Part shown: positions 51,811 through 60,137 of the stretch, piece by piece
Layout: each line of letters opens with the position of its first letter
How positions within the stretch are numbered: position 1 is the first letter of the stretch
From: Flavobacterium sp. HJ-32-4
GTDB lineage: Bacteria > Bacteroidota > Bacteroidia > Flavobacteriales > Flavobacteriaceae
Assembly: GCF_022532105.1 (NCBI RefSeq)
Contig: NZ_CP092832.1
Location: 2,199,001 to 2,263,000, forward strand
Direction of reading: 5' to 3'
DNA length: 64,000 nt
Made by a program: the position numbers and the translations under genes
The notes under the pieces: model-generated
The model's input: only the letters and a program-made list of their open reading frames with translations
What the model was told of the DNA's origin: nothing
The model's database searches: none

Positions 51811-53007
51811 CAAAACACCGGTTTCTTCCATACACTCCCGCATCATCTGGTAGGTGCGTTCGATGTCGTTGTCGAGCCCGATCGAAAAGCGGATGAGTCC
51901 GTCGCTCAACCCCATTTCTTTTTGCTCTTCCACCGGTATTTCACTTGAGGTCGAGGTGCCGGGTGCGCTGAACAGCGTCTTGTAGAAACCGAGGCTCACG
52001 GCGAGATACCCGAGGTTGCGCTCCTGCATGAGTTCCATCAGTTCGTTGGCTTTGGCAAGACTGCCGACATCGACCGTCATCATGCCGCCAAACCCGAACT
52101 CGGGGTTCATCATGCGTTTGAACGTCTCGTGCCCCGGGTGGCTTTCGAGTCCGGGATACACCGTCCGCAGTCCGTCTGCTTCAAATTTCTCCGCCAACAC
52201 CTGCGCGTTGTGGCTGTGTTGTTTCATCCGGATGTGCAGGGTGCGGAGGTTCTTCATGACCGAAGCCGACCGGAGGCTGTCCATCGTCGGGCCCAGCAGC
52301 ATCGCTGCGCCGTCGTTCACGTTCTTAAGTCGGTGGATGAACTCCCGCGAGGCACACGTCACACCCGCTACCGTGTCGCTGCTGCCGTTGATGTATTTCG
52401 TAAGGCTGTGGATGACGATGTCGGCACCCAGTTGTGCCGGCGCGATGGAAAGGGGAGAGAAGGTGTTATCGACGACTAACTGAAGTTGGTGTTTTTTCGC
52501 TACGGATGCCAAAACCGGGATGTCGGCGATTTCCAATAGCGGGTTACTGACCGTTTCACAATACAGCACTTTCGTATTCGGTTGGATAGCTGCTTCTACC
52601 GCCTCGATTTTGGTAATATCGACGAAGGTAACCGTGATCCCCATGCGCGGCACGAAGTTCTTCAGAAAGGCATAGGTACCACCGTAAATGGTGCGGCTAG
52701 CCACGATATGGTCGCCGTTTCCGCAAAGCTGTAAGAGGGTAGAGGTGATCGCCCCCATGCCGGATGCCGCTACATTGGCCGACTCGGTTCCTTCCATCGC
52801 GGCCAGCGCCTGGTCGAGGTAGAGGTTGCTGGGCGACGAGTGGCGGGAGTAGAGATAACAGCCTTCGGCATTGCCTTCAAAGGTATCGAACATGGTCTTG
52901 GCCGAAAGGAAGGTATAGGTAGAGGAATCGGAAATCGAAGGGTTGACGCCACCAAATTCACCGAAGTATTGTAAGTCCTGTATTTTATCTGCCGGATGGA
53001 GTTTCAT
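51787..53007 (-). CDS. PLP-dependent Cys/Met metabolism enzyme (methionine gamma-lyase / cystathionine gamma-synthase-like)
   Basis: The 406-residue cytoplasmic enzyme belongs to the trans-sulfuration PLP family. The cofactor lysine lies in [61 protein letters not shown] and the C-terminal SLG...T-like [24 protein letters not shown] are typical. Members cleave or exchange sulfur amino acids; whether this is a lyase or synthase cannot be decided. The divergent Lrp gene is its likely regulator. The C-terminal residues AGVGSWQ are encoded by heptanucleotide repeats. Confidence 0.88.
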
Positions 53008-53057
53008 ATAGTTTATTTTTCATGCAATTTCATTTTTATAGGAATAAATTAAAACAA

Positions 53058-53085
53058 CTATGATAAAATTTAGAATAAAAAACTA
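53058..53085. promoter_or_regulatory. AT-rich divergent region with Lrp-box-like sequence
   Basis: The 151-bp region between the divergent PLP and Lrp genes is very AT-rich. TAGAATAAAAAACTA (53071-53085) has the TAG/CTA ends of the E. coli Lrp 15-mer and matches most degenerate positions. A second partly overlapping element runs from CTATGATAAAATTTAG (53058-53073). This suggests direct control by the adjacent regulator; it is a weak match. Confidence 0.35.
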
Positions 53086-53105
53086 TATAACTATGTTTAT
53101 TTAGA

Positions 53106-53113
53106 TATATTTG
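53106..53113 (+). promoter_or_regulatory. Promoter -7 box for the Lrp gene
   Basis: TATATTTG fits TAnnTTTG, 45 bp before the ATG at 53159. Confidence 0.5.
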
Positions 53114-53158
53114 CTGAATAGAACGCCTTTTTGCCCCCTTTACCTGATTTTTTTTCTG

Positions 53159-53623
53159 ATGACCCTCGACGCGACAGACCGTAAACTCCTGATGTACCTA
53201 CAGCAGGACGCGAAGCAGACCACGAAAGAGCTTTCCAACAAGCTCGATCTTTCGGTTACGGCGGTTTACGAGCGTATCCGCAAGCTGGAGCGCGAGGGTA
53301 TCATCAGTAAATATGTCGCACTACTCGAAAAGGGCAAAGTAGGGAAGGGCTTCGTGGTATTCTGCCACGTAAAGCTCGTGCAGCATACCCGCGAGTTCGT
53401 CACCCAGTTCGAAAAAGAGGTAAAAAGCCTGCCGGAAGTCTTAGAGTGCTACCACGTTTCGGGCGACTATGACTACATCTTAAAAGTAATGGTAGCCGAC
53501 ATGCAGGCCTACCGCGAATTCCTCGTAACGAAACTGACCACGCTCCACCACATCGGCAGCACGCACAGCACGTTTATGATTGGGGAGGTGAAGAATTCGG
53601 CGTTGATAGAGCTTAGTAATTAG
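53159..53623 (+). CDS. Lrp/AsnC family transcriptional regulator
   Basis: The 154-residue regulator has an N-terminal winged HTH (LDATDRKLLMYLQQDAKQTTKELSNKL, SVTAVYERIRKLEREGIISKYVALL) and a C-terminal RAM ligand-binding domain (VLECYHVSGDYDYILKVMV, STHSTFMIGEVK). The start is ATG 53159; the upstream in-frame sequence from 53111 is unlike the family. It lies divergent to a Cys/Met metabolism gene and probably regulates it in response to an amino acid. A minus-type array starts at its stop codon. Confidence 0.93.
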   Translation: MTLDATDRKLLMYLQQDAKQTTKELSNKLDLSVTAVYERIRKLEREGIISKYVALLEKGKVGKGFVVFCHVKLVQHTREFVTQFEKEVKSLPEVLECYHVSGDYDYILKVMVADMQAYREFLVTKLTTLHHIGSTHSTFMIGEVKNSALIELSN

Positions 53624-53646
53624 CGAATTTAGGAATTAGCGAATGA
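53619..53646. repeat. TTAGCGAATT-type repeat, inverted relative to the array at 53821
   Basis: AATTAGCGAATTTAGG and AATTAGCGAATGAG occur directly at and after the Lrp stop codon. They are the reverse complement of the ATTCGCTAATT units found at 53821-53997. The two ends of the 406-bp spacer 53624-54029 could therefore pair. No gene is seen in this spacer. Confidence 0.7.
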
Positions 53647-53820
53647 GTATATGGCACGTTACGGGCTATTTGCTCTAACAGGAATATCGCGCAGCGGCTC
53701 AAACGGGGGCGTATGTTGGTTTGTTTACCAAATCCCGGGTTCTAAACTCGATGCAATCCTAATTCAACCTACTTAATCCTCCCTTTAATAGAATTTTACG
53801 TACCTGCTTTTACGCTCCGC

Positions 53821-53997
53821 ACATTCGCTAATGCCCACATTCGCTAATTCGCTAATTTTCTAATTTCCCACCCCTGCTTCCACGCCCTGTACATTCGCTA
53901 ATTCCCAAATCCGCTAATTCGCTAATTTTCTAATTTCCCGCCCCCGCTTCCACGCCCTCTACATTCGCTAATCCGCTAATTCGCACATTCGCTAATT
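53821..53997. repeat. 70-bp tandem repeat with ATTCGCTA units
   Basis: ACATTCGCTAAT starts at 53821, 53891 and 53961, a 70-bp period; each full unit also holds ATTCGCTAATTTTC, TAATTTCCC and GCTTCCACGCCCT segments. Within the unit an 8-bp register ATTCGCTA is visible. The third copy is partial and ends close to the lpd promoter. Confidence 0.9.
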
Positions 53998-54002
53998 AAT
54001 CG

Positions 54003-54010
54003 TATTTTTG
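54003..54010 (+). promoter_or_regulatory. lpd promoter -7 box
   Basis: TATTTTTG fits TAnnTTTG, 19 bp before the ATG at 54030; the repeat array ends at its upstream edge. Confidence 0.55.
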
Positions 54011-54029
54011 TGCCACAAAATCCAACACC

Positions 54030-55436
<1,407 letters not shown>

Positions 55437-55452
55437 AGACCTATCATTTCAA

Positions 55453-55487
55453 TAAAAAAAAGCGCTTTTTGAGAGCGCTTTTTTTAT
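55453..55487 (+). terminator. Intrinsic terminator after lpd
   Basis: AAAAAAAGCGCT pairs with AGCGCTTTTTTT around a TTTTGAG loop. It could also work in the opposite direction. Confidence 0.9.
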
Positions 55488-55490
55488 TGA

Positions 55491-55581
55491 GGAGCAAGGA
55501 GCAAGGAGCAAGGAGCAAGGAACCACGAACCACGAACCACGAACCACGAACCACGAACCACGAACCAAGAACCAACACCCC
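55491..55581. repeat. Heptanucleotide array, GGAGCAA and CGAACCA types, 13 units
   Basis: Thirteen contiguous 7-bp units: GGAGCAA four times, GGAACCA, CGAACCA six times, AGAACCA, ACACCCC. The array fills the space between the lpd terminator and the stop codon (55583-55585) of the converging DUF3570 gene. CGAACCA is the inverse of the TGGTTCG register at 49962-50038. Confidence 0.95.
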
Positions 55582-55582
55582 C

Positions 55583-56767
55583 TTACTTCACTTTTATATT
55601 CACACTGATAATATCAGACACCAGGTTACGCGAGTTATCGCTTTCGTAATGCCCGTACCGGAGTTCTATCGTATTGAGCTTGTCGATACCGAAAACACCA
55701 CCCGGCGGCGTAAACTTCACACCCATACCAAAGAAACCGCTGTCGAATTTCGACAGGTCATAGTTGCTGGTGTAGAACTCCTCGGATCCGGTGTGCTCTT
55801 GGTATCCGGCAAAGTACTTAACGGCTGATTGCGCGTAATACCGGTAAAACGGACTGATCGACAGGGCCTGCGTGAGCTTCACCGGAACCTCGAGGCTGGC
55901 GGTATGCGCCGTAAGTCCCCAATCGTCGGAATAATAGCGGTAATACGCCCGGAAGATGATATTGTCCCCCGCAAAGTAGTTCACGCGCACCCCAATCGGA
56001 ATCTTGAAGCGCGAATCGGGTAGTAGCTCCTGATGCACCGATCCGTCGGTAAAATACACCCGGTGGAACGGCAGGGCCAGATACCCCTGTTGCGTCACCA
56101 AATCGGCTATCAGTGCGACCTGCAGGTTTTTGTTCACCACCTGTGTATACCCCAGCGACAAGGCGAAGGTGTTCCGCGAGTCGGTGCCGTAGCCGTCGCC
56201 GCCCGTTCGGAGTTCAATCGGCTGGATGAGTTTTACCTGGTCAAGGAAGGTTTGTAAACGGGCCGAAAATTCGCCGTTGCGGTCCTTCGTTTTCCTGGCA
56301 TAGCCAATCGTCCCACCAAACGACTGATAGTCGAATTCGGTGGAAGAGGAGACGCCGGCTGTGAAGGTCGAACCCTTTTCTTCGTTCTCCAGGCTATACA
56401 AAATCGACGGATACACGCGGATATCAGCCGAGGAAGCCGATGAATTGGCCGCGAGGTCGATACGGTCAGACGACGCCGACGAGTAATGGTCGACGCCTAA
56501 CTCGAGATCGAAGGTGTGCTTTTTGCCGGTCTCGCCGTACTTCACCAGTCGGACGTCGAGTGCATTCGAGATATCCGTCAGCTCTTCGGTGCCGACACCC
56601 CCAGTGACAGCCGAGTTGTTTCCATCTTGTTTGTAGTAACTCGACACGAGGTTGATCTCGTCGATTTTGAGCTTGCGGTTCTTGTAAGCGGTTGAATCCT
56701 GCTCCGTTTGCGCCTTCATCGTAAAAAAGGCCATAAGGGCAAACCCGTTCAATAGGATGCGTTTCAT
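55583..56767 (-). CDS. DUF3570 outer-membrane beta-barrel protein
   Basis: The 394-residue protein has a signal peptide (MKRILLNGFALMAFFTMKAQ) and a beta-rich body with alternating hydrophobic strands, such as SRNTFALSLGYTQVVNKNLQVALIADLVTQ and NIIFRAYYRYYSDDWGLTAHTASLEVPVKL. The C-terminus ends in a strand with VNIKVK. The sequence matches the DUF3570 family, which occurs next to DUF4266 and ApbE genes in many Gram-negative bacteria. It probably lies in the outer membrane as the last product of the thioredoxin-ApbE-DUF4266-DUF3570 operon, 18 bp after the DUF4266 gene. Confidence 0.88.
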   Translation of the reverse strand: MKRILLNGFALMAFFTMKAQTEQDSTAYKNRKLKIDEINLVSSYYKQDGNNSAVTGGVGTEELTDISNALDVRLVKYGETGKKHTFDLELGVDHYSSASSDRIDLAANSSASSADIRVYPSILYSLENEEKGSTFTAGVSSSTEFDYQSFGGTIGYARKTKDRNGEFSARLQTFLDQVKLIQPIELRTGGDGYGTDSRNTFALSLGYTQVVNKNLQVALIADLVTQQGYLALPFHRVYFTDGSVHQELLPDSRFKIPIGVRVNYFAGDNIIFRAYYRYYSDDWGLTAHTASLEVPVKLTQALSISPFYRYYAQSAVKYFAGYQEHTGSEEFYTSNYDLSKFDSGFFGMGVKFTPPGGVFGIDKLNTIELRYGHYESDNSRNLVSDIISVNIKVK

Positions 56768-56785
56768 GTGGCGATAGAATAGAGA

Positions 56786-57001
56786 TTAGTTACAACCACA
56801 GCCACCGCCGCTTTTTCCGGCATTGGCCCCAGACGCTCCTTCGCGATACGATTGGAAACTGAGTTCGGTTTTTTCGATTTTACGGTTTGACAAGACCATT
56901 TCGGAATCGTTGATCTTGGCTTTCTGGTATTCTTTCACGCTGGTGCAGGAGGCGAGCAGGCCGGCGCACGACAGCATGAGGATCATTGCCTTGTGTTTCA
57001 T
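56786..57001 (-). CDS. DUF4266 small lipoprotein with Gly-Cys tail
   Basis: The 71-residue lipoprotein (MKHKAMILMLSCAGLLASC) has its lipobox cysteine at Cys19, a short helical middle (VKEYQKAKINDSEMVLSNRK) and a tail REGASGANAGKSGGGCGCN with Cys68 and Cys70. The tail is typical of DUF4266. REGASGAN resembles the ApbE flavinylation motif (D-G-x-S-G-A-S/T), but the acceptor Ser/Thr position is Asn and Asp is replaced by Glu. Its ATG overlaps the ApbE stop codon. It is short and easily missed. Its function is unknown. Confidence 0.88.
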   Translation of the reverse strand: MKHKAMILMLSCAGLLASCTSVKEYQKAKINDSEMVLSNRKIEKTELSFQSYREGASGANAGKSGGGCGCN

Positions 57002-57921
57002 ATGAGATGGATGTTTTTGGATGTGTATAAGGTGTTTTGGTCGTCGATGATGATGCAATAAAGTCCCGGAATCTGGTTCGCCAGGAAGAGTCCCGCCTCA
57101 ATGCCCATTACCGAAATCGGTGTCGCCATCGCATCAGCAAACTCTGCATTGTCGCAGATGATGGTCACGCTTTTGATACCGGTAACCGGGAGTCCGGTTT
57201 TGGGATCGATGGTATGGGAATACTTCCGTCCGTCGATCATGACGTATTTCTCGTAATTTCCCGAGGTAGCCACGGCCTGGTTGGAAATGTTCATAAAGGA
57301 AAAACTAGCTGCCGGGTGGTCAGGATGCGCAATCCCGATGGTCCAGGGCCGGCCGTCTGGCTGCATGCCCCATGCGGTGAGGTCGCCACTGGCATTGATG
57401 ATACCGCTCGTCACGCCCATTCGTTTCAGGATGTCTTTGGCACGCTCGGCGGCATAGCCTTTCCCGATGCCACCGAAGCCAATCCGCATACCGGCTTTTT
57501 TGAGGAAAACGGTACAGCGCTCGGCATCCAGTTCGATGTTGCGGTAATCGATCAGGTGCACCATCTTGGCAGCGGTTTCTTTGGTGGGAAGGGTGACCAT
57601 CTCGCGGTCAAAATTCCATAGCGAACGGTCGATACCGCCGTAGGTGATGTCAAAGGCGCCTTGCGTAATCGAGGAAATCGCGATACTGCGGGCAATCAGG
57701 TCGAAGACTTCGCGATCCACTTCCACCGGCGCAAGGCCTGCATTGGCGTTGATACGATTGGTCTGGCTGTCGGGTTGGTAGGTCGTCAAAAGTCGTTCGA
57801 TCCGCTGGATTTCCGACACGCCGGCATCGATGAAGCGATCTGCCTGCTCCGCATCCGAGGTCACGACGGTAATCGTGAAGTTGTTTCCCATCAGGCGCAT
57901 CGAGCGGGCGAACTTTTCCAT
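56998..57921 (-). CDS. apbE: FAD:protein FMN transferase (ApbE family)
   Basis: The 307-residue protein is an ApbE-type flavin transferase that attaches FMN covalently to Ser/Thr of extracytosolic proteins. The family signatures GGIGKGYAAERA, INASGDLTAWG, YSHTIDPKTGLPV and a late DAMATPISVMGIEAG are present. Unlike most ApbE proteins it has no visible signal peptide or lipobox at MEKFARSMRLMGNNFTIT. It lies 4 bp after the thioredoxin gene and overlaps the DUF4266 gene by 4 bp, so the three are translated together. Confidence 0.93.
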   Translation of the reverse strand: MEKFARSMRLMGNNFTITVVTSDAEQADRFIDAGVSEIQRIERLLTTYQPDSQTNRINANAGLAPVEVDREVFDLIARSIAISSITQGAFDITYGGIDRSLWNFDREMVTLPTKETAAKMVHLIDYRNIELDAERCTVFLKKAGMRIGFGGIGKGYAAERAKDILKRMGVTSGIINASGDLTAWGMQPDGRPWTIGIAHPDHPAASFSFMNISNQAVATSGNYEKYVMIDGRKYSHTIDPKTGLPVTGIKSVTIICDNAEFADAMATPISVMGIEAGLFLANQIPGLYCIIIDDQNTLYTSKNIHLI

Positions 57922-57925
57922 CAGA

Positions 57926-58354
57926 TCAGCGTTTGGTATCGACGTTGGCCAGCTCGTTGATCCAGTCGTCGGGCTTTTCAGAAGGTTTGCCAGCCCAACG
58001 TTTCAGAACTTTCCCGTTGCTGTCTAATAATAAAGTGAGAGGAAACGTACCTTCCTTGTTGTATTTCTCCGCCAGCATCTCGTTGCGTTTGACGATGTCG
58101 GCAGCCGGTTGGTTTTTGGATTTCCTCGGAAAATCGGCATTGACCAACACCAGGTGGGCGTCGGCGTAGGTTGCGAACGCGGCACTTTCGAGGTAGTCTT
58201 TCCGGAATGCGATGCACGGACCGCACCAGTCAGACCCCGAGAAGTTCAATAATACGAGTTTGTGTTCGTCCCGCGCTTTCTGCAGGGCTTTGTCAAAATC
58301 GGCCTCCCATTGCCACAAGGCAACGAAAGAGAGAAGAAAAAGAAGTGGCTTCAT
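57926..58354 (-). CDS. Periplasmic thioredoxin-like protein
   Basis: The 142-residue protein has a signal peptide (MKPLLFLLSFVALWQ), a thioredoxin fold with the active site SDWCGPCIAFRKDYLES, and the cis-proline segment KEGTFPLTLLLDSNGKVL. It belongs to the DsbD-gamma/thioredoxin_7-like group and should reduce or oxidise disulfides in the envelope. As first gene of the operon it may serve the CxC tail of the DUF4266 lipoprotein; that link is inference. Confidence 0.92.
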   Translation of the reverse strand: MKPLLFLLSFVALWQWEADFDKALQKARDEHKLVLLNFSGSDWCGPCIAFRKDYLESAAFATYADAHLVLVNADFPRKSKNQPAADIVKRNEMLAEKYNKEGTFPLTLLLDSNGKVLKRWAGKPSEKPDDWINELANVDTKR

Positions 58355-58506
58355 AATGGTAACGATAACAGTGAAAGGACGGGTTTATTGTATGCCAACC
58401 CTTACTCCCTGATAACCTGCATGCAAAGTACGAATTTCCGGACGTCGATTTAGGTGATATACATCATAAAACTAGAGAAGGGAACAAAAGAGTTCCTTCG
58501 CGCCTG

Positions 58507-59295
58507 TCAAAGTGCTTTCCGGATCCGCTTTTCGCCCAAAAGACGCATGGGTCGCTGCGAAGCCGCCTTCGACTGCATCCGCGTTTCCGCAAATTCGCGT
58601 ATATGCGCCTGGGCTTCTTCGACGCTGTCGGTCAGCAATACATACCGCATATCATCGGCGCTGATGGTCTCCAGTTGTTTCATCCGTTCGAAATGGGCGA
58701 TGAGGTCCTTATGGAATTCCAACCCCATGATAATAATAGGGAACGCTTCGGTTTTGCCGGTTTGCACAAGGGTAAGCGTTTCGAAGAACTCGTCAAGGGT
58801 GCCATAGCCGCCCGGCAACACGATAAAGGCACTGGAGTATTTTCGCAGCAATTCCTTCCGTACGAAAAAATACTCGATAGATACAAAACGGTCCAGATAC
58901 GGATTAGGCGATTGCTCCCGCGGAAGGACAATATTACACCCAATCGACAAACCGCCGCCTTCCCGGGCACCCCGGTTGGCCGCTTCCATGATTCCGGGTC
59001 CACCGCCGGTCATGATCGTAAACCCCGATTGCGCCAATCCGGTCGCTACTTCCCGCGCGAGTTCGTAATAGGGATGCCCTTCCTTAAAACGCGCCGATCC
59101 GAAAATAGTCACGCACGGACCCGCAAAGTGCAACGCCCGAAAGCCGCGTATGAACTGCCGTACGACACCAAAAGTGTAGGCGAGCTCCCGCCATCGTTCC
59201 CGGGGTCCGCGAAGGAAACTCTTTTCTTCGGCATGCGCCTGCCGCGCTGATTTTCGTGGCGGTGCCGTCGTGGCGTCGGTTGGGGTAGGTGTCAT
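58507..59295 (-). CDS. LOG family (TIGR00730) nucleoside monophosphate hydrolase-like protein
   Basis: The 262-residue cytoplasmic protein has the LOG signatures TIMTGGGPGIMEAANRGAREGG and PGGYGTLDEFFETLTLVQTGK. LOG proteins are cytokinin-activating phosphoribohydrolases in plants, and related bacterial proteins act as nucleotide hydrolases. The N-terminus has a charged extension of about 45 residues before ALHFAGPCVTIFGSARF. It is transcribed alone, with a TACATTTG -7 box at 59316-59323. Confidence 0.9.
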   Translation of the reverse strand: MTPTPTDATTAPPRKSARQAHAEEKSFLRGPRERWRELAYTFGVVRQFIRGFRALHFAGPCVTIFGSARFKEGHPYYELAREVATGLAQSGFTIMTGGGPGIMEAANRGAREGGGLSIGCNIVLPREQSPNPYLDRFVSIEYFFVRKELLRKYSSAFIVLPGGYGTLDEFFETLTLVQTGKTEAFPIIIMGLEFHKDLIAHFERMKQLETISADDMRYVLLTDSVEEAQAHIREFAETRMQSKAASQRPMRLLGEKRIRKAL

Positions 59296-59315
59296 GGGTA
59301 GTAGTGCTAGGAATA

Positions 59316-59323
59316 CAAATGTA
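59316..59323 (-). promoter_or_regulatory. Promoter -7 box for the LOG gene
   Basis: TACATTTG on the minus strand fits TAnnTTTG, 20 bp before the ATG. Confidence 0.55.
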
Positions 59324-59407
59324 GGTAGCAGAGAATAATCTAAATCGCTTCTTTAAGGGTATTTAACAGCGTCTACATCCGCTTCCCCAAATGCACCAGG
59401 AAATAAT

Positions 59408-59438
59408 TTGGAAAATTGAACGCCGTTCATTTTCTTTG
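59408..59438 (+). promoter_or_regulatory. TetR gene promoter with a 13-bp palindromic operator
   Basis: TTG at 59408-59410, a 20-bp spacer and TTTCTTTG at 59431-59438 (one mismatch to TAnnTTTG) form a promoter. The perfect palindrome TGAACG-C-CGTTCA (59417-59429) fills the spacer between the two boxes, an ideal autorepressor site. The GTG start codon lies only 4 bp after the -7 box. Confidence 0.7.
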
Positions 59439-59442
59439 CATC

Positions 59443-60057
59443 GTGGGAACCGCCGAACGAAAAATAGAAGATAAGGAACGGCTTCGGTCGCTCATTCTCC
59501 AGGCAGCAAAAAAACTGTTTGTCGAGAAAGGGATCGAACACACGACCATGCGCAATATCGCCGACACCGTTCGCTACAGTGTGGGGACGGTATACGTATA
59601 CTTTAAGGATAAGAATGCCATCCTGCACGAACTGCACACCCAGGGTTTCATCCAGTTAGGGGGGAAGATGCAGGTATTGGGCGCCGTATCTGAACCTATG
59701 GAACGCCTCAAGGCCATGGGACGGGCCTACATTGCCTTTGCCATGGAAAACCCCGACATGTACGACCTGATGTTTTCGATGAAGGCCCCCATGGAATTTA
59801 TCCATGAAAATTGTGATCACGATTGGGACGAAGGGAAAGGAACCTTTGACGGCCTCCGCATGACCGTCGCCGATTGCATCGCCAATGGATACTTTAAAGG
59901 CCATGAAACCGAACCGCTGGCGTTTGTCATCTGGAGCACCGTACACGGGATGTGTGCCCTGAAGATTGCAGATCGAATACGGGGCCTCCGGTCAGAGGAG
60001 CCAACAGAAGTGGTTATGGAAGCCTACGAGGAGTTCGTCAGGCTCATTGACCGTTGA
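59443..60057 (+). CDS. TetR family transcriptional regulator
   Basis: The 204-residue regulator has the N-terminal HTH (RLRSLILQAAKKLFVEKGIEHTTMRNIADTVRYSVGTVYVYFKDKNAIL) and a C-terminal ligand domain of the WHG type (about residues 80-200). GTG 59443 is taken as start because no ATG is in frame before the HTH; a TTG at 59416 would lie inside the operator. Matching palindromes before this gene and before the downstream TonB receptor suggest that it represses both. The ligand is unknown. Confidence 0.9.
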   Translation: MGTAERKIEDKERLRSLILQAAKKLFVEKGIEHTTMRNIADTVRYSVGTVYVYFKDKNAILHELHTQGFIQLGGKMQVLGAVSEPMERLKAMGRAYIAFAMENPDMYDLMFSMKAPMEFIHENCDHDWDEGKGTFDGLRMTVADCIANGYFKGHETEPLAFVIWSTVHGMCALKIADRIRGLRSEEPTEVVMEAYEEFVRLIDR

Positions 60058-60075
60058 TTTTTTTTGCTCTTATAA

Positions 60076-60088
60076 TGAACAATGTTCA
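60076..60088 (+). promoter_or_regulatory. Second TetR operator, before the TonB receptor
   Basis: TGAACA-A-TGTTCA is a perfect 13-bp palindrome with the same half-sites (TGAAC-N3-GTTCA) as the TetR promoter site. It lies 50 bp before the receptor ATG. A lone GTTCA half-site follows at 60102-60106 inside a TACGTTCA sequence that may be the -7 box. Confidence 0.65.
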
Positions 60089-60137
60089 AAATAAATAATA
60101 CGTTCATCCATATTCTCAATCAATTAAAAAACAAAAC

